Shown here in pieces: positions 54,203 through 62,675 of a stretch of 64,000 bases of DNA; the first letter of the stretch is position 1; the number at the start of each line of letters is the position of its first letter. Both the position numbers and the translations under genes were made by a program. Below the pieces are notes generated by a model. That model was not told the origin of the DNA. It ran no database searches and saw only the letters and a program-made list of their open reading frames with translations. The stretch is from Zeaxanthinibacter sp. PT1. Its GTDB lineage: Bacteria; Bacteroidota; Bacteroidia; Flavobacteriales; Flavobacteriaceae. The stretch covers positions 461,475 to 525,474 of the forward strand of contig NZ_JAQPCN010000002.1 of the NCBI RefSeq assembly GCF_028464225.1, in the 5' to 3' direction.

Positions 54203-54817
54203 ATGAAAGGGTTAAGCCGATTATTATTACTCACAGGTTTGTTAGCCTTCCAAATTAGCTTTGGGCAAGACAGTGAACCAGAACTTTCTCTGGATCAAGG
54301 AACCATTGACAGCCAATTTGAGTTCATCTTTAAGAATGCCGGGAATTACAGGTCTGATGGTAAACGTTATGAGGTTGTTCGCGCGAACAACCTGGATAAA
54401 CTAAGGAATAATGTTAAGGATTCAATGAATGCTTCCAGGACGAAGGCCGCACAGTTGAAAGCTACCATTTCCGGACACGAATCCACTATTACTTCCCTTA
54501 ATCAAAAACTGGAAGAAACCACTGAGAATCTCGCAGCTGTTACCGAAGAGAAAGACAGTATGTCTTTTATTGGAATACAGGTTTCTAAGGGCACCTATAA
54601 CTTTATATTATGGACAATTATACTGGTATTATTACTAATGTTGTTATTATTCATCTATAGGTTCCGTCGGAGTAATTACCTGACACAGGAAGCTAAAGCC
54701 AACCTCGCTGAACTGGAAACAGAATACGAGGATCACCGGAGAAGAGCCCTGGAAAGGGAGCAACGGATCAGCAGGCAGCTGCAGGACGAGATCAATAAGT
54801 ATAAAAAATCGAAATAA
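54203..54817 (+). CDS. Membrane protein with two coiled coils, unknown function
   Basis: 204 residues. Signal peptide (about 1-21), a periplasmic coiled coil (about 65-118, LKATISGHESTITSLNQKLEETTENLAAV), one transmembrane helix (about 132-153) and a cytoplasmic charged coiled coil (about 160-204). Homologues in Flavobacteriaceae next to trmD are often labelled tRNA (guanine-N1)-methyltransferase; nothing in this sequence supports that, and the true trmD is at 55.3 kb. The function is unknown. Confidence 0.83.
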   Translation: MKGLSRLLLLTGLLAFQISFGQDSEPELSLDQGTIDSQFEFIFKNAGNYRSDGKRYEVVRANNLDKLRNNVKDSMNASRTKAAQLKATISGHESTITSLNQKLEETTENLAAVTEEKDSMSFIGIQVSKGTYNFILWTIILVLLLMLLLFIYRFRRSNYLTQEAKANLAELETEYEDHRRRALEREQRISRQLQDEINKYKKSK

Positions 54818-54821
54818 ATAC

Positions 54822-54845
54822 AACCCCCGGCTACGGGGGTTTTTT
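54822..54845 (+). terminator. Terminator directly in front of a GNAT gene
   Basis: Stem AACCCCCG / CGGGGGTT with a 4-base loop and six T. The T-run ends one base before the ATG at 54847, so the hairpin occupies the ribosome-binding region of the next gene. Confidence 0.85.
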
Positions 54846-54846
54846 A

Positions 54847-55296
54847 ATGATGGAAAGTCTGATCATAGTTAGGGCCGGTATTTCGGAACTTGACGAGTTG
54901 GTTCCATTGATGGACGAATACCGCGTTTTTTATAAGCAATCTCCAGACCCTGATTCTGCCAGGTCTTTTTTACAAAGCAGGATGATAAAGCAGGAATCGG
55001 TTATCTTCCTCGCGTATTATAATAACGTCCCTGCCGGGTTTACACAATTGTACACCAGCTTCTCTTCTGTTAGCTTACAACCAATATTTATCCTGAACGA
55101 CTTGTTTGTGCATAAGGAATACAGGAATAGGGGTGTTGGCGCTGCACTGCTTCTAAAGGCGCAGGAATTTTGCAAAGAAATTGGCTATAAAGGATTGGCC
55201 CTGGAGACAGCAAGGGATAATCCTGCACAGCACCTTTACGAAAGATTGGGATGGGAAAAGGATTCCCATTGTTTTCATTACTTTTGGAAGCTGTAA
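54847..55296 (+). CDS. GNAT family N-acetyltransferase
   Basis: 149 residues (or 148 from the second of two adjacent ATG codons). Motif A is [23 protein letters not shown], preceded by [11 protein letters not shown]; the C-end has [10 protein letters not shown]. The substrate is unknown. Its start is immediately preceded by a terminator hairpin, and the trmD promoter lies within its last codons. Confidence 0.88.
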   Translation: MMESLIIVRAGISELDELVPLMDEYRVFYKQSPDPDSARSFLQSRMIKQESVIFLAYYNNVPAGFTQLYTSFSSVSLQPIFILNDLFVHKEYRNRGVGAALLLKAQEFCKEIGYKGLALETARDNPAQHLYERLGWEKDSHCFHYFWKL

Positions 55297-55301
55297 TTTT
55301 G
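55269..55301 (+). promoter_or_regulatory. trmD promoter inside the end of the GNAT gene
   Basis: TTG at 55269-55271 and TAATTTTG at 55294-55301, which includes the GNAT stop codon; spacing 22, slightly long. The trmD ATG is 18 bases further on. Confidence 0.5.
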
Positions 55302-55318
55302 CAGTAGAAGAGGACATC

Positions 55319-55993
55319 ATGCGTATAGATATTATCACAGTTTTACCGGAATTAATGAAAAGCCCGTTCGAGGCTTCTATCCTGAAGCGCGCCCAGGAAA
55401 AAGGGCTAGTGGAGGTGCATTTTCACAACCTCCGGGATTATTCGACCAATAAATACAAACAGGTAGATGATTACCAGTTCGGGGGTGGTGCCGGGATGGT
55501 ATTGATGATTGAGCCGATTGACAAATGCATCAGCAAGCTGAAAGCTCAAAGAGATTACGACGAGGTTATATATATGACACCCGATGGCGAGACTCTGAAT
55601 CAACGTATCGCCAACCAACTTTCTTTAAAAGGTAATATCATTATCCTATGTGGGCATTATAAAGGAGTAGACCAGAGAGTCCGGGATACCATGATCACCC
55701 GTGAGATTTCTATTGGTGATTATGTTCTTTCCGGTGGAGAATTGGGCGCAGCGGTCCTGTGTGATTCGGTGATCCGTCTCCTTCCCGGGGTTTTGAATGA
55801 CGAGACCTCTGCTCTAACAGATACCTTCCAGGACAACCTGCTTGCACCACCGGTATACACTCGCCCTAGGGAATACAAAGGTCATGCTGTCCCGGAGATA
55901 TTATTAAGTGGCGATTTTCCTAAAATTGAACAGTGGCGTGAAGATAAAGCTATGGAAAGAACAGAGCAATTACGCCCGGACCTCCTGAAATAG
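55319..55993 (+). CDS. trmD: tRNA (guanosine(37)-N1)-methyltransferase TrmD
   Basis: Makes m1G37 in tRNAs reading CNN codons and prevents frameshifting; a SPOUT-fold dimer. 224 residues from the ATG at 55319 ([13 protein letters not shown]). The open frame reaches back to 55181 but there it overlaps the GNAT gene. Motifs: [53 protein letters not shown] and the C-terminal [28 protein letters not shown]. Followed by rplS, the usual neighbour. Confidence 0.97.
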   Translation: MRIDIITVLPELMKSPFEASILKRAQEKGLVEVHFHNLRDYSTNKYKQVDDYQFGGGAGMVLMIEPIDKCISKLKAQRDYDEVIYMTPDGETLNQRIANQLSLKGNIIILCGHYKGVDQRVRDTMITREISIGDYVLSGGELGAAVLCDSVIRLLPGVLNDETSALTDTFQDNLLAPPVYTRPREYKGHAVPEILLSGDFPKIEQWREDKAMERTEQLRPDLLK

Positions 55994-56039
55994 AGGGGTA
56001 AGTCTCTTAACCGGGTAAGGAAAAAAGCTTTTGAAATAC

Positions 56040-56069
56040 TTGCGAGTATCTAATTAATCATTAATTTTG
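56040..56069 (+). promoter_or_regulatory. rplS promoter
   Basis: TTG at 56040-56042 and TAATTTTG at 56062-56069 with the preferred spacing of 19. Predicted start of transcription near 56075, just before the structured leader. Confidence 0.7.
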
Positions 56070-56078
56070 CACACGGTT

Positions 56079-56116
56079 AAAATCAACCTCTGACGAGGTA
56101 CGTGAATGTTGGTTTT
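56079..56116 (+). promoter_or_regulatory. Structured leader of rplS, candidate L19 autoregulatory element
   Basis: Outer stem AAAATCAAC (56079-56087) pairs with GTTGGTTTT (56108-56116), nine pairs with one T-G. Inside lies a small hairpin CTC-TGAC-GAG extendable by one pair, and then ten unpaired bases. The leader ends 24 bases before the rplS ATG. Flavobacterial ribosomal-protein genes are known to carry such leaders; whether this one matches a described L19 family must be tested by alignment. Confidence 0.55.
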
Positions 56117-56140
56117 GATAAACTCTAACAAATTATTATC

Positions 56141-56491
56141 ATGGAAGCCTTACTAAAATACGTTGAGGACGAATTTGTATCCAAGAAAGAATTTCCTTCT
56201 TTTTCTGCGGGAGACACTATTACTGTGTACTACGAGATCAAGGAAGGTGAAAAAACACGTACCCAGTTTTTCAGGGGTGTCGTTATTCAACGAAGAGGAA
56301 CCGGGGCCACCGAGACTTTTACCATTCGTAAAATGTCCGGTACTGTTGGCGTGGAAAGAATTTTCCCTGTCAACATGCCAGCCCTTCAAAAAATCGAGGT
56401 CAACAAGAAAGGAAAAGTACGTAGAGCACGTATCTTCTACTTCAGAGGCCTTACCGGTAAAAAAGCGAGAATCAAAGAAGTTCGTAAATAG
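56141..56491 (+). CDS. rplS: 50S ribosomal protein L19
   Basis: 116 residues, standard length. L19 marks: FPSFSAGDTITVYYEIKEGEKTRTQFFRGVVIQRRGTGATETFTIRKMSGTVGVERIFPVNMPALQKIEV and the basic tail KARIKEVRK. Part of bridge B8 near the 30S contact. Own promoter and leader upstream, strong terminator downstream, so it is transcribed alone as well as possibly by read-through from trmD. Confidence 0.99.
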   Translation: MEALLKYVEDEFVSKKEFPSFSAGDTITVYYEIKEGEKTRTQFFRGVVIQRRGTGATETFTIRKMSGTVGVERIFPVNMPALQKIEVNKKGKVRRARIFYFRGLTGKKARIKEVRK

Positions 56492-56507
56492 CCGAAAGCA
56501 ATTATTA

Positions 56508-56540
56508 AAAAAAGCCCCGTTTTTCAACGGGGCTTTTTTA
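56508..56540. terminator. Bidirectional terminator between rplS and the ornithine aminotransferase gene
   Basis: Stem AAAGCCCCGT with ACGGGGCTTT around a short loop, seven A before and six T after. Confidence 0.92.
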
Positions 56541-56564
56541 TTGCTCTATTTCTTATGTTTACTC

Positions 56565-57845
56565 TTATTTTTCAAAGGTCTTAAGTACAGAGGTAATGAT
56601 CTCTACACATTCCATAAGTTGTTCTTCAGTTATGACAAGTGGAGGAGCAAAACGGATAATATTTCCATGTGTAGGTTTCGCAAGCAATCCTTTTTCCTTG
56701 AACGCCATACAGATATCCCAGGCCGTGGTACTCTCCTCAGAATCATTGATAAGGATTGCATTCAACAGTCCTTTTCCTCTTACTCCATTCACGATATTGG
56801 ATTCATCGATGAATTTCTGCATTTCTGACCGGAATAATTCACCTAGTACATGGGCGTTTTCTGCCAGGTTCTCCTCTTTTACAACATTTAGGGCTGCCAT
56901 TCCTACTGCTGCAGCAACAGGATTACCTCCAAAGGTACTTCCATGACTCCCTGGGATGATCACATCCATAACGTTGTCATTAGCCATCACACCAGACACC
57001 GGGTAGGCCCCTCCGGAGAGAGCTTTACCCAGAATTACGATATCTGCCTTGATCTCCGGCTCTCCACTGCAATGGCGATCCGGGCAGGAGCAGTTACCAC
57101 AGGTTGCCAGTAACTTCCCGGTACGCGCTATACCAGTCTGTACTTCATCGGCGATAAACAGAACATTGTACTGCTCGCATAACGCTTTAGCAGCGGATAA
57201 GTATCCCTCACTGGGTACATATACCCCGGCTTCTCCCTGTATAGGTTCTACCAGGAATCCTGCGATATTATCGTTAGATTTTAAAGCTTCCTCAAGCGCT
57301 TCTAGGTTATCGTATTCTACTTTTATAAAGCCCTGGGTATAGGGTCCAAAATTCTTAGTCGCTACCGGATCGTTGGAGAACGAAATAATAGTGGTTGTCC
57401 TTCCATGAAAGTTATTTTCACATACAATGATCTGGGCATCGTTCTGATGAATTCCTTTCTTTTCATAAGCCCACCGGCGACATATCTTCAGAGCAGTCTC
57501 TACGGCTTCTGCACCTGTATTCATTGGTAAGAACTTGTCGTAGTGAAAAGTTTCAGAAACATATTTTTCAAACTTCCCAAGCATATCGTTATAAAATGCC
57601 CTTGAAGTAAGAGTAAGTGTTTTTGCTTGTTCTGTCATTGCTCCTACGATGTCCGGGTGACAATGTCCCTGGTTCACGGCAGAATATGCCGAGAGAAAAT
57701 CATAATATTTCTTTCCTTCAACATCCCATACGTACACACCTTCTCCCCTGCTCAGTACGGCAGGTAAGGGGTGATAATTATGAGCTCCATACTTATCCTC
57801 TAATGCGATGGCATCGGCAGAGGTCATTTTTTCCAAAACAGACAT
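56565..57845 (-). CDS. rocD: Ornithine-oxo-acid transaminase with a Cys-rich insertion
   Basis: Transfers the delta-amino group of ornithine to 2-oxoglutarate, giving glutamate semialdehyde (arginine/proline catabolism). 426 residues; class III aminotransferase. GAEAVETALKICRRWAY, NNFHGRTTTIISFS, IADEVQTGIARTGK with Asp233 and ILGKALSGG with the Schiff-base Lys274 are all present. Between them is an insertion (about 249-263) with Cys249, 252, 254 and 259 (CGNCSC then C), spacing C-x2-C-x-C-x4-C, absent from most OATs and suggestive of a metal or redox site. Confidence 0.94.
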   Translation of the reverse strand: MSVLEKMTSADAIALEDKYGAHNYHPLPAVLSRGEGVYVWDVEGKKYYDFLSAYSAVNQGHCHPDIVGAMTEQAKTLTLTSRAFYNDMLGKFEKYVSETFHYDKFLPMNTGAEAVETALKICRRWAYEKKGIHQNDAQIIVCENNFHGRTTTIISFSNDPVATKNFGPYTQGFIKVEYDNLEALEEALKSNDNIAGFLVEPIQGEAGVYVPSEGYLSAAKALCEQYNVLFIADEVQTGIARTGKLLATCGNCSCPDRHCSGEPEIKADIVILGKALSGGAYPVSGVMANDNVMDVIIPGSHGSTFGGNPVAAAVGMAALNVVKEENLAENAHVLGELFRSEMQKFIDESNIVNGVRGKGLLNAILINDSEESTTAWDICMAFKEKGLLAKPTHGNIIRFAPPLVITEEQLMECVEIITSVLKTFEK

Positions 57846-58014
57846 GATCTAATAATTTTTTAATAAAACTTTGGTAATTCCTTCTTAAGGAGAGAAATCA
57901 TCCATAGGAGTGTTGCTAAAATACGAAAACTTCAAAGAATTCGGGGCATAAGGGCGTTAGTTATTCTGATTCATATTCAATAAAAACTGTCCCTAAAATG
58001 TGCGATGGGATTAG

Positions 58015-58022
58015 TATTTTTG
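58015..58022 (+). promoter_or_regulatory. -7 element TATTTTTG of rlmD
   Basis: Ends five bases before the rlmD ATG at 58027, so the transcript would start at or next to the start codon. No convincing -33 TTG. Confidence 0.45.
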
Positions 58023-58026
58023 CGGC

Positions 58027-59457
58027 ATGCGAAAAAAGAAAGTAAGGAAAACTTTTGAGAAACTTCACGTGGACCGTGCAGGCTCTAAAGGAAAGGCGAT
58101 TGCAAAAGCTCCCGATGGGAAAGTAATATTTATTTCTAATGCCGTACCGGGCGATGTAGCGGATATACAGACCACTAAAAAACGGAAGTCGTACTACGAA
58201 GGTGTAGCCACACATTTTCACTCCTTGTCAGAAAGGCGAACTACCCCGGAATGTAAACACTTTGGAGTTTGTGGCGGGTGTAAATGGCAGCATATGGGCT
58301 ATGAACATCAACTTGAATTTAAACAGAATGAAGTTAAGGAGAACTTATTGAGAATAGGTCACCTGGCACTTCCTGAAGTAGAGCCCATATTAGGGTCAGA
58401 AAAGCAGTATTTCTACCGGAATAAGATGGAATTCTCCTTTTCGGACAGCCGGTGGTTAACTCCGTCCGAAATAAGCGGTGACCAGGAGATCACCGATAAG
58501 AACGCGCTCGGATTCCATATCCCCGGAATGTGGGACAAGATCCTGGACATTGAAAAATGTCACCTGCAGCCCGACCCTTCAAACGCTATAAGGCTGGAAG
58601 TAAAAGATTTCAGTGAAAAAAACGGTCTGAGTTTTTTCAACCCGAGGAAGCAGGTAGGCATGCTCAGAACGCTTATGATTCGAACCTCCTCTACCGGGGA
58701 GGTGATGGTACTGATCCAATTTTACGAGGATGAGCAACCTAAGCGAGAGCTATTGCTAAAACATATCGAGGCAACTTTCCCTGAAGTAACCTCTCTTCTC
58801 TATGTTATAAACCAGAAGGCTAATGATACTTTATACGATCAGGATGTCATATGTTTCTCGGGACGGGATCATATTTTTGAGGAAATGGAAGGGTTGCGAT
58901 TTAAGATCAATGCCAAGTCCTTTTACCAGACCAATTCGGAACAAGCCTACGAACTATATAAAGTGGCACGTAATTTTGCGGACCTTAAGGGCAATGAGCT
59001 TGTTTATGATTTATATACCGGTACAGGAACCATTGCACAATTCGTAGCAAAGAAAGCAAAACACGTGGTAGGGATTGAGGCTGTACCCGACGCTATCGAA
59101 GCAGCCAAAGCCAATGCTAAAGATAACGGCATCACCAATACCAGTTTCTTTGCAGGTGATATGCGGAAGATCTTCAACAAAGAATTCATTGCGAAAAACG
59201 GACAGCCTGATGTCATAATAACGGATCCCCCCAGGGAAGGTATGCATCCGGCAGTGGTAGAACAAATCCTGAGTATTCATCCCCAGAGAATCGTTTATGT
59301 GAGCTGTAACAGTGCCACACAAGCCAGGGACCTGGCTTTGTTAAAAGGATATTACGACATTACCAAGGTTCAAGCGGTTGATATGTTTCCACAGACCCAC
59401 CACGTAGAAAATGTTGTACTTTTAGAAAAAAAGCAGTCCCTGCCCCATGAACAATAA
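58027..59457 (+). CDS. rlmD: 23S rRNA (uracil(1939)-C(5))-methyltransferase RlmD
   Basis: 476 residues. N-terminal TRAM domain (about 10-65; KGKAIAKAPDGKVIFISNAVPGD), then the iron-sulfur cysteines CKHFGVCGGCKWQHM plus Cys in DIEKCHLQ, then the class I methyltransferase domain with LVYDLYTGTGTIAQFVA (SAM), TDPPREGMHP and catalytic VYVSCNSATQARDLALL. This set fits the TrmA/RlmD family. The stop overlaps the next gene by 11 bases. Confidence 0.95.
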   Translation: MRKKKVRKTFEKLHVDRAGSKGKAIAKAPDGKVIFISNAVPGDVADIQTTKKRKSYYEGVATHFHSLSERRTTPECKHFGVCGGCKWQHMGYEHQLEFKQNEVKENLLRIGHLALPEVEPILGSEKQYFYRNKMEFSFSDSRWLTPSEISGDQEITDKNALGFHIPGMWDKILDIEKCHLQPDPSNAIRLEVKDFSEKNGLSFFNPRKQVGMLRTLMIRTSSTGEVMVLIQFYEDEQPKRELLLKHIEATFPEVTSLLYVINQKANDTLYDQDVICFSGRDHIFEEMEGLRFKINAKSFYQTNSEQAYELYKVARNFADLKGNELVYDLYTGTGTIAQFVAKKAKHVVGIEAVPDAIEAAKANAKDNGITNTSFFAGDMRKIFNKEFIAKNGQPDVIITDPPREGMHPAVVEQILSIHPQRIVYVSCNSATQARDLALLKGYYDITKVQAVDMFPQTHHVENVVLLEKKQSLPHEQ

Positions 59458-59968
59458 AAGATCGTATAGGATAGCAGCCGGGGTTCTCCTTGCGTTGTTA
59501 TGCATTATTAGTTTTAATGCCTGTGAAAAAGACGATATCTGTGTTGATGGTAATACACCATTGATGATCGTGACTTTTTACGACCAGACAGACTCCAGCA
59601 CATTAAAATCAGTCAATAACCTCCGAATTATCGGCCTGGGTAAAACCCAGGTAGTGAATACCTTTACGGACCGCGGTGACGTGGATTCCATTGGGCTTCC
59701 TTTACAGAGCAATACCCCGGAAACACGATTTATCATGATCATGGATTCTGCAGATGAAAATGAAGTGGAATCCGGGAACCGGGATACGATCACTTTATCT
59801 TATGATACCGAGGAAGTATTTATTTCAAGGGCCTGTGGTTTTGTTGCGAATTATCAGGATCTCGATGCAGCCATTACCACAGACACCGATAACTGGATCC
59901 AGGACATACTTATAGAACAACCTTCTGTTACTAATCAAACCAGCGCGCATGTCAAAATATATCATTAG
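59447..59968 (+). CDS. DUF6452 family lipoprotein
   Basis: 173 residues with a lipoprotein-like signal (ALLCIISFNAC, Cys26). It continues CEKDDICVDGNTPLMIVTFYDQTDSSTLKSVNNLRI, the hallmark start of this Bacteroidota family, and ends in short beta strands. The function is unknown. It is in one operon with rlmD and the next gene, overlapping both (11 and 20 bases), an arrangement repeated in Flavobacteriaceae. Confidence 0.88.
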   Translation: MNNKRSYRIAAGVLLALLCIISFNACEKDDICVDGNTPLMIVTFYDQTDSSTLKSVNNLRIIGLGKTQVVNTFTDRGDVDSIGLPLQSNTPETRFIMIMDSADENEVESGNRDTITLSYDTEEVFISRACGFVANYQDLDAAITTDTDNWIQDILIEQPSVTNQTSAHVKIYH

Positions 59969-60728
59969 CCTGTTATTATTTGCCTGCCTGCTATCAGGGT
60001 TTGCCCAGGAGACTGCCGTAGTCACCAAAGGAAAGGATAGTATCTCTTACAAGCAGCCATACGGGCTTAGGGTGGGTATAGACCTCAGTAAAGTAGCCCT
60101 CTCCTATTTCAATGAAGATTACACAGGTTTTGAAGTTGTCGGTGACTACAGGTTATCGCAGAATTTATACCTGGCAGGCGAGTTAGGCCGAGAGGAAAAG
60201 AGGCAATCGGAAATTCTTGGAAATGGCATCTTAGAGGGGGACATACTGCTCTACGATTTTACACCCAGTGGCAATTACCTTAAGCTGGGTGTTGATCTGA
60301 ATACTTATGATAACTGGTATGGAATGAACAACTCTATATATCTCGGGGGAAGGTATGCCTTCAGTACATTTAAACAGACACTGAATGACTACCAGCTCTA
60401 CGACACCAATCGCTATTGGAATGCAGATGGGTTCAGCTCCGGTAATGGTGAGCTTAACGGTGAATATTCCGGTCTGAATGCTTCTTGGCTCGAATTTTTA
60501 TTCGGGGTGAAAGTAGAAATGTTCAAGAACCTGTATATGGGCGCGAGCGCACGGATAATGTTCCTGGTGAGCAGCAAGGATTCTGAGGTAATGCCTAATT
60601 TATGGATACCCGGCTTTACGAAAGTTACCGACGGCAGTAATTTTGGTGTCAATTACAATTATACCCTTTCTTACATGATCCCGCTATACAAAAAGGCAAA
60701 GAAAATCAAGCCAGAGATAAATCCCTGA
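59949..60728 (+). CDS. DUF6048 family outer-membrane-type protein
   Basis: 259 residues with a signal peptide (about 1-18, ISLLLFACLLSGFAQ). The mature part is built of alternating beta strands (PYGLRVGIDLSKVALSYFNEDYTGFEVVGDYRLSQNLYLAGELG, YLKLGVDLNTYDNWYGMNNSIYLGGRYAFS) and resembles a small porin-like barrel. It belongs to the family that follows DUF6452 genes. A barrel anchored together with the DUF6452 lipoprotein is a reasonable guess. Confidence 0.87.
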   Translation: MSKYIISLLLFACLLSGFAQETAVVTKGKDSISYKQPYGLRVGIDLSKVALSYFNEDYTGFEVVGDYRLSQNLYLAGELGREEKRQSEILGNGILEGDILLYDFTPSGNYLKLGVDLNTYDNWYGMNNSIYLGGRYAFSTFKQTLNDYQLYDTNRYWNADGFSSGNGELNGEYSGLNASWLEFLFGVKVEMFKNLYMGASARIMFLVSSKDSEVMPNLWIPGFTKVTDGSNFGVNYNYTLSYMIPLYKKAKKIKPEINP

Positions 60729-60738
60729 CCCAGGAGAA

Positions 60739-61899
60739 TTAGTCTGCTGCCTGGTGTTTAGCTTTCTTGCTCCCGGAGTAGATCTCGTATTTGACGAACC
60801 TGGATTCCAGCTGGCTATTATATACTTTAATCTTCCTCGATGTCCTGAGTCCTACATGTTTCAGAGCTTCCATATTTGAACTGATGAACCAGGCTTCTGT
60901 CCCCGGATAATTTTGTTTCAGGGTATCGCCTATCTGTCCATAAAATTTTGGCATATCAATCTGCAGTCGAGTTCCATACGGGGGATTGAAGACCATATGT
61001 AAATGCGAATCTGATTCTTTCTCAGAATCAAAAAAGCTTTTCTCTTCTATCGTGATATAATCTGACAGACCTGCATTCTCTACGTTGTCCTTGGCCTTTA
61101 GTACAGCCGATGGAGCCTTATCATAGCCTTTAATCTTGAAATGAAATTCCCTGGCCTTATTAAGGCTTGCCTCTACGATCTTGTTATAGAGTTCCGGGTC
61201 AAAATCTTTCCAGTTTTTAAAACAGAATTCTTTCCTGTTGATATTGGGAGGAATATTACAGGCGATCATTGCCGCTTCTACAAGGAAGGTACCACTTCCA
61301 CACATGGGATCGAGAAAATCGCTCCTGCCATCCCAACCACTCATTAGGAGAAGTCCGGCTGCCAAAACTTCGTTAATTGGGGCTATATTGGTAGCCAAGC
61401 GATAGCCACGATGATGGAGGGACGCACCAGAACTATCCAATGATACATGGCATAGAGATCCCTGGATATGAATATTGATCCTGATATCGGCATGTTTGGT
61501 ATCTACACTGGGTCTTGTACCATATTGATCACGGAACTTATCAACTATAGCATCTTTAACTTTCTGAGAGACAAACAACGAATTAGAGAATTCATCAGAA
61601 AGAAGGACTGTATCCACAACAAAGGTTTGGTCTTTATGCATAAATGCTTCCCAGTCCATTGCGTAGATCTGGTTATAAAGATCGTTCTGTTGCCTGATGG
61701 TAAAGGAAGTGATCGGTTTTAATACCTTGATCGCAGTTCTCAGGCAAAGATTGGCTTTGTACATAAACCCTTTATCCCCTTCAAAAAATACTGTACGTAC
61801 TCCCTGAGTGACATTCCCTGCTCCCAGGTTTCTTAGTTCCTTGGCCAGCAGCTCCTCAAATCCATGTAAGGTTTTGGCCAGCATTTTATAATTCCCCAT
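60739..61899 (-). CDS. THUMP-domain class I RNA methyltransferase (RlmL-N/YpsC-like)
   Basis: 386 residues. THUMP domain (about 50-160), then SNSLFVSQKVKDAIVDKF, the LDPMCGSGTFLVEAAMIACNIPPNINR SAM-binding region, and catalytic NPPYG in HMVFNPPYGTRL. A basic C-end follows. Relatives methylate guanine N2 in 23S rRNA or tRNA; the exact target is uncertain. MLAKTLHG (residue 6) is an alternative start. Confidence 0.9.
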   Translation of the reverse strand: MGNYKMLAKTLHGFEELLAKELRNLGAGNVTQGVRTVFFEGDKGFMYKANLCLRTAIKVLKPITSFTIRQQNDLYNQIYAMDWEAFMHKDQTFVVDTVLLSDEFSNSLFVSQKVKDAIVDKFRDQYGTRPSVDTKHADIRINIHIQGSLCHVSLDSSGASLHHRGYRLATNIAPINEVLAAGLLLMSGWDGRSDFLDPMCGSGTFLVEAAMIACNIPPNINRKEFCFKNWKDFDPELYNKIVEASLNKAREFHFKIKGYDKAPSAVLKAKDNVENAGLSDYITIEEKSFFDSEKESDSHLHMVFNPPYGTRLQIDMPKFYGQIGDTLKQNYPGTEAWFISSNMEALKHVGLRTSRKIKVYNSQLESRFVKYEIYSGSKKAKHQAAD

Positions 61900-61919
61900 A
61901 ATCCTGTGTGTCTGTAGTG

Positions 61920-61938
61920 CAAAAATACACTAATTTTG
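61920..61938. promoter_or_regulatory. Abutting divergent promoters for the methyltransferase and ZIP genes
   Basis: Minus-strand TATTTTTG (61920-61927) serves the methyltransferase; plus-strand TAATTTTG (61931-61938) serves the ZIP gene. They are three bases apart, so the two polymerases would exclude each other. Confidence 0.5.
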
Positions 61939-61983
61939 CCCCTAATCCTTACCAATTACAAATAGCCTGCAGGCAATTCTATA

Positions 61984-62655
61984 ATGAACTATTTATTACC
62001 TATACTGGCGGTACTCCTCAGTTTTGCATTTATATTTCTCACCAAACCACGAGCCCGTAAGGAAGTTCGTTTATTGCTTGCTTTTAGTGGAGCTTTTCTC
62101 CTGGCACTAACTGTATTTGAACTTCTCCCGGAAGTTTTTACCAGTCCTGATCCCAAATTCGCAGGAATTTTCATCATGCTGGGAATACTACTGCAGATTT
62201 TCTTAGAATTCTTCTCTAAGGGGGCAGAGCACGGTCACGTGCACATGCATAATGAAACAAACAATTTTCCCTGGCTATTGTTTATCAGCCTGTCATTACA
62301 CTCGTTCCTGGAAGGCATCCCCATAGACAGTCACCATTCTATCCTCTACGGGATTATCGTACATAAGGTGCCAATTGCGTTGGTCTTGAGTATATTCTTA
62401 TTGCATTCTAAAATGGAAGTTTACCTGGCGTTCTTATTTATGCTGTTCTTTTCTATGATGACCCCATTAGGCACCTTCTTCGCTGCAAATTCCAGTTGGG
62501 TTGACAATTATTACATACCCTTAACTTCTTTGGTTATTGGAGTTTTTCTGCATATATCAACGGTAATCTTATTTGAAAGTTCTGAAGGGCACAGTTTTAA
62601 CATCCGAAAACTCAGCGTGATCATCCTGGGGATTGCTGTGGCTTATTTTATCTAG
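61984..62655 (+). CDS. ZIP-family metal transporter
   Basis: 223 residues, seven to eight membrane segments (first: LLPILAVLLSFAFIFLT). Conserved: LSLHSFLEGIPI (TM4-like) and GIIVHKVPIALVL (TM5), which give the metal-binding His and Glu residues, and a His-rich loop (HGHVHMHNE) in the cytoplasm. Probably imports zinc or iron. Convergent with the hemolysin III gene, stops 20 bases apart. Confidence 0.92.
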   Translation: MNYLLPILAVLLSFAFIFLTKPRARKEVRLLLAFSGAFLLALTVFELLPEVFTSPDPKFAGIFIMLGILLQIFLEFFSKGAEHGHVHMHNETNNFPWLLFISLSLHSFLEGIPIDSHHSILYGIIVHKVPIALVLSIFLLHSKMEVYLAFLFMLFFSMMTPLGTFFAANSSWVDNYYIPLTSLVIGVFLHISTVILFESSEGHSFNIRKLSVIILGIAVAYFI

Positions 62656-62675
62656 AATATTTGGTGATTGCGGTG

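Noticed and set aside
54203..54817. Annotation as tRNA (guanine-N1)-methyltransferase
   Set aside because: The sequence is a signal peptide, coiled coils and one membrane helix; the real trmD lies at 55319-55993.
55181..55318. N-terminal extension of TrmD
   Set aside because: It is the GNAT gene read in another frame; TrmD proteins begin with MRIDIIT-like sequence.
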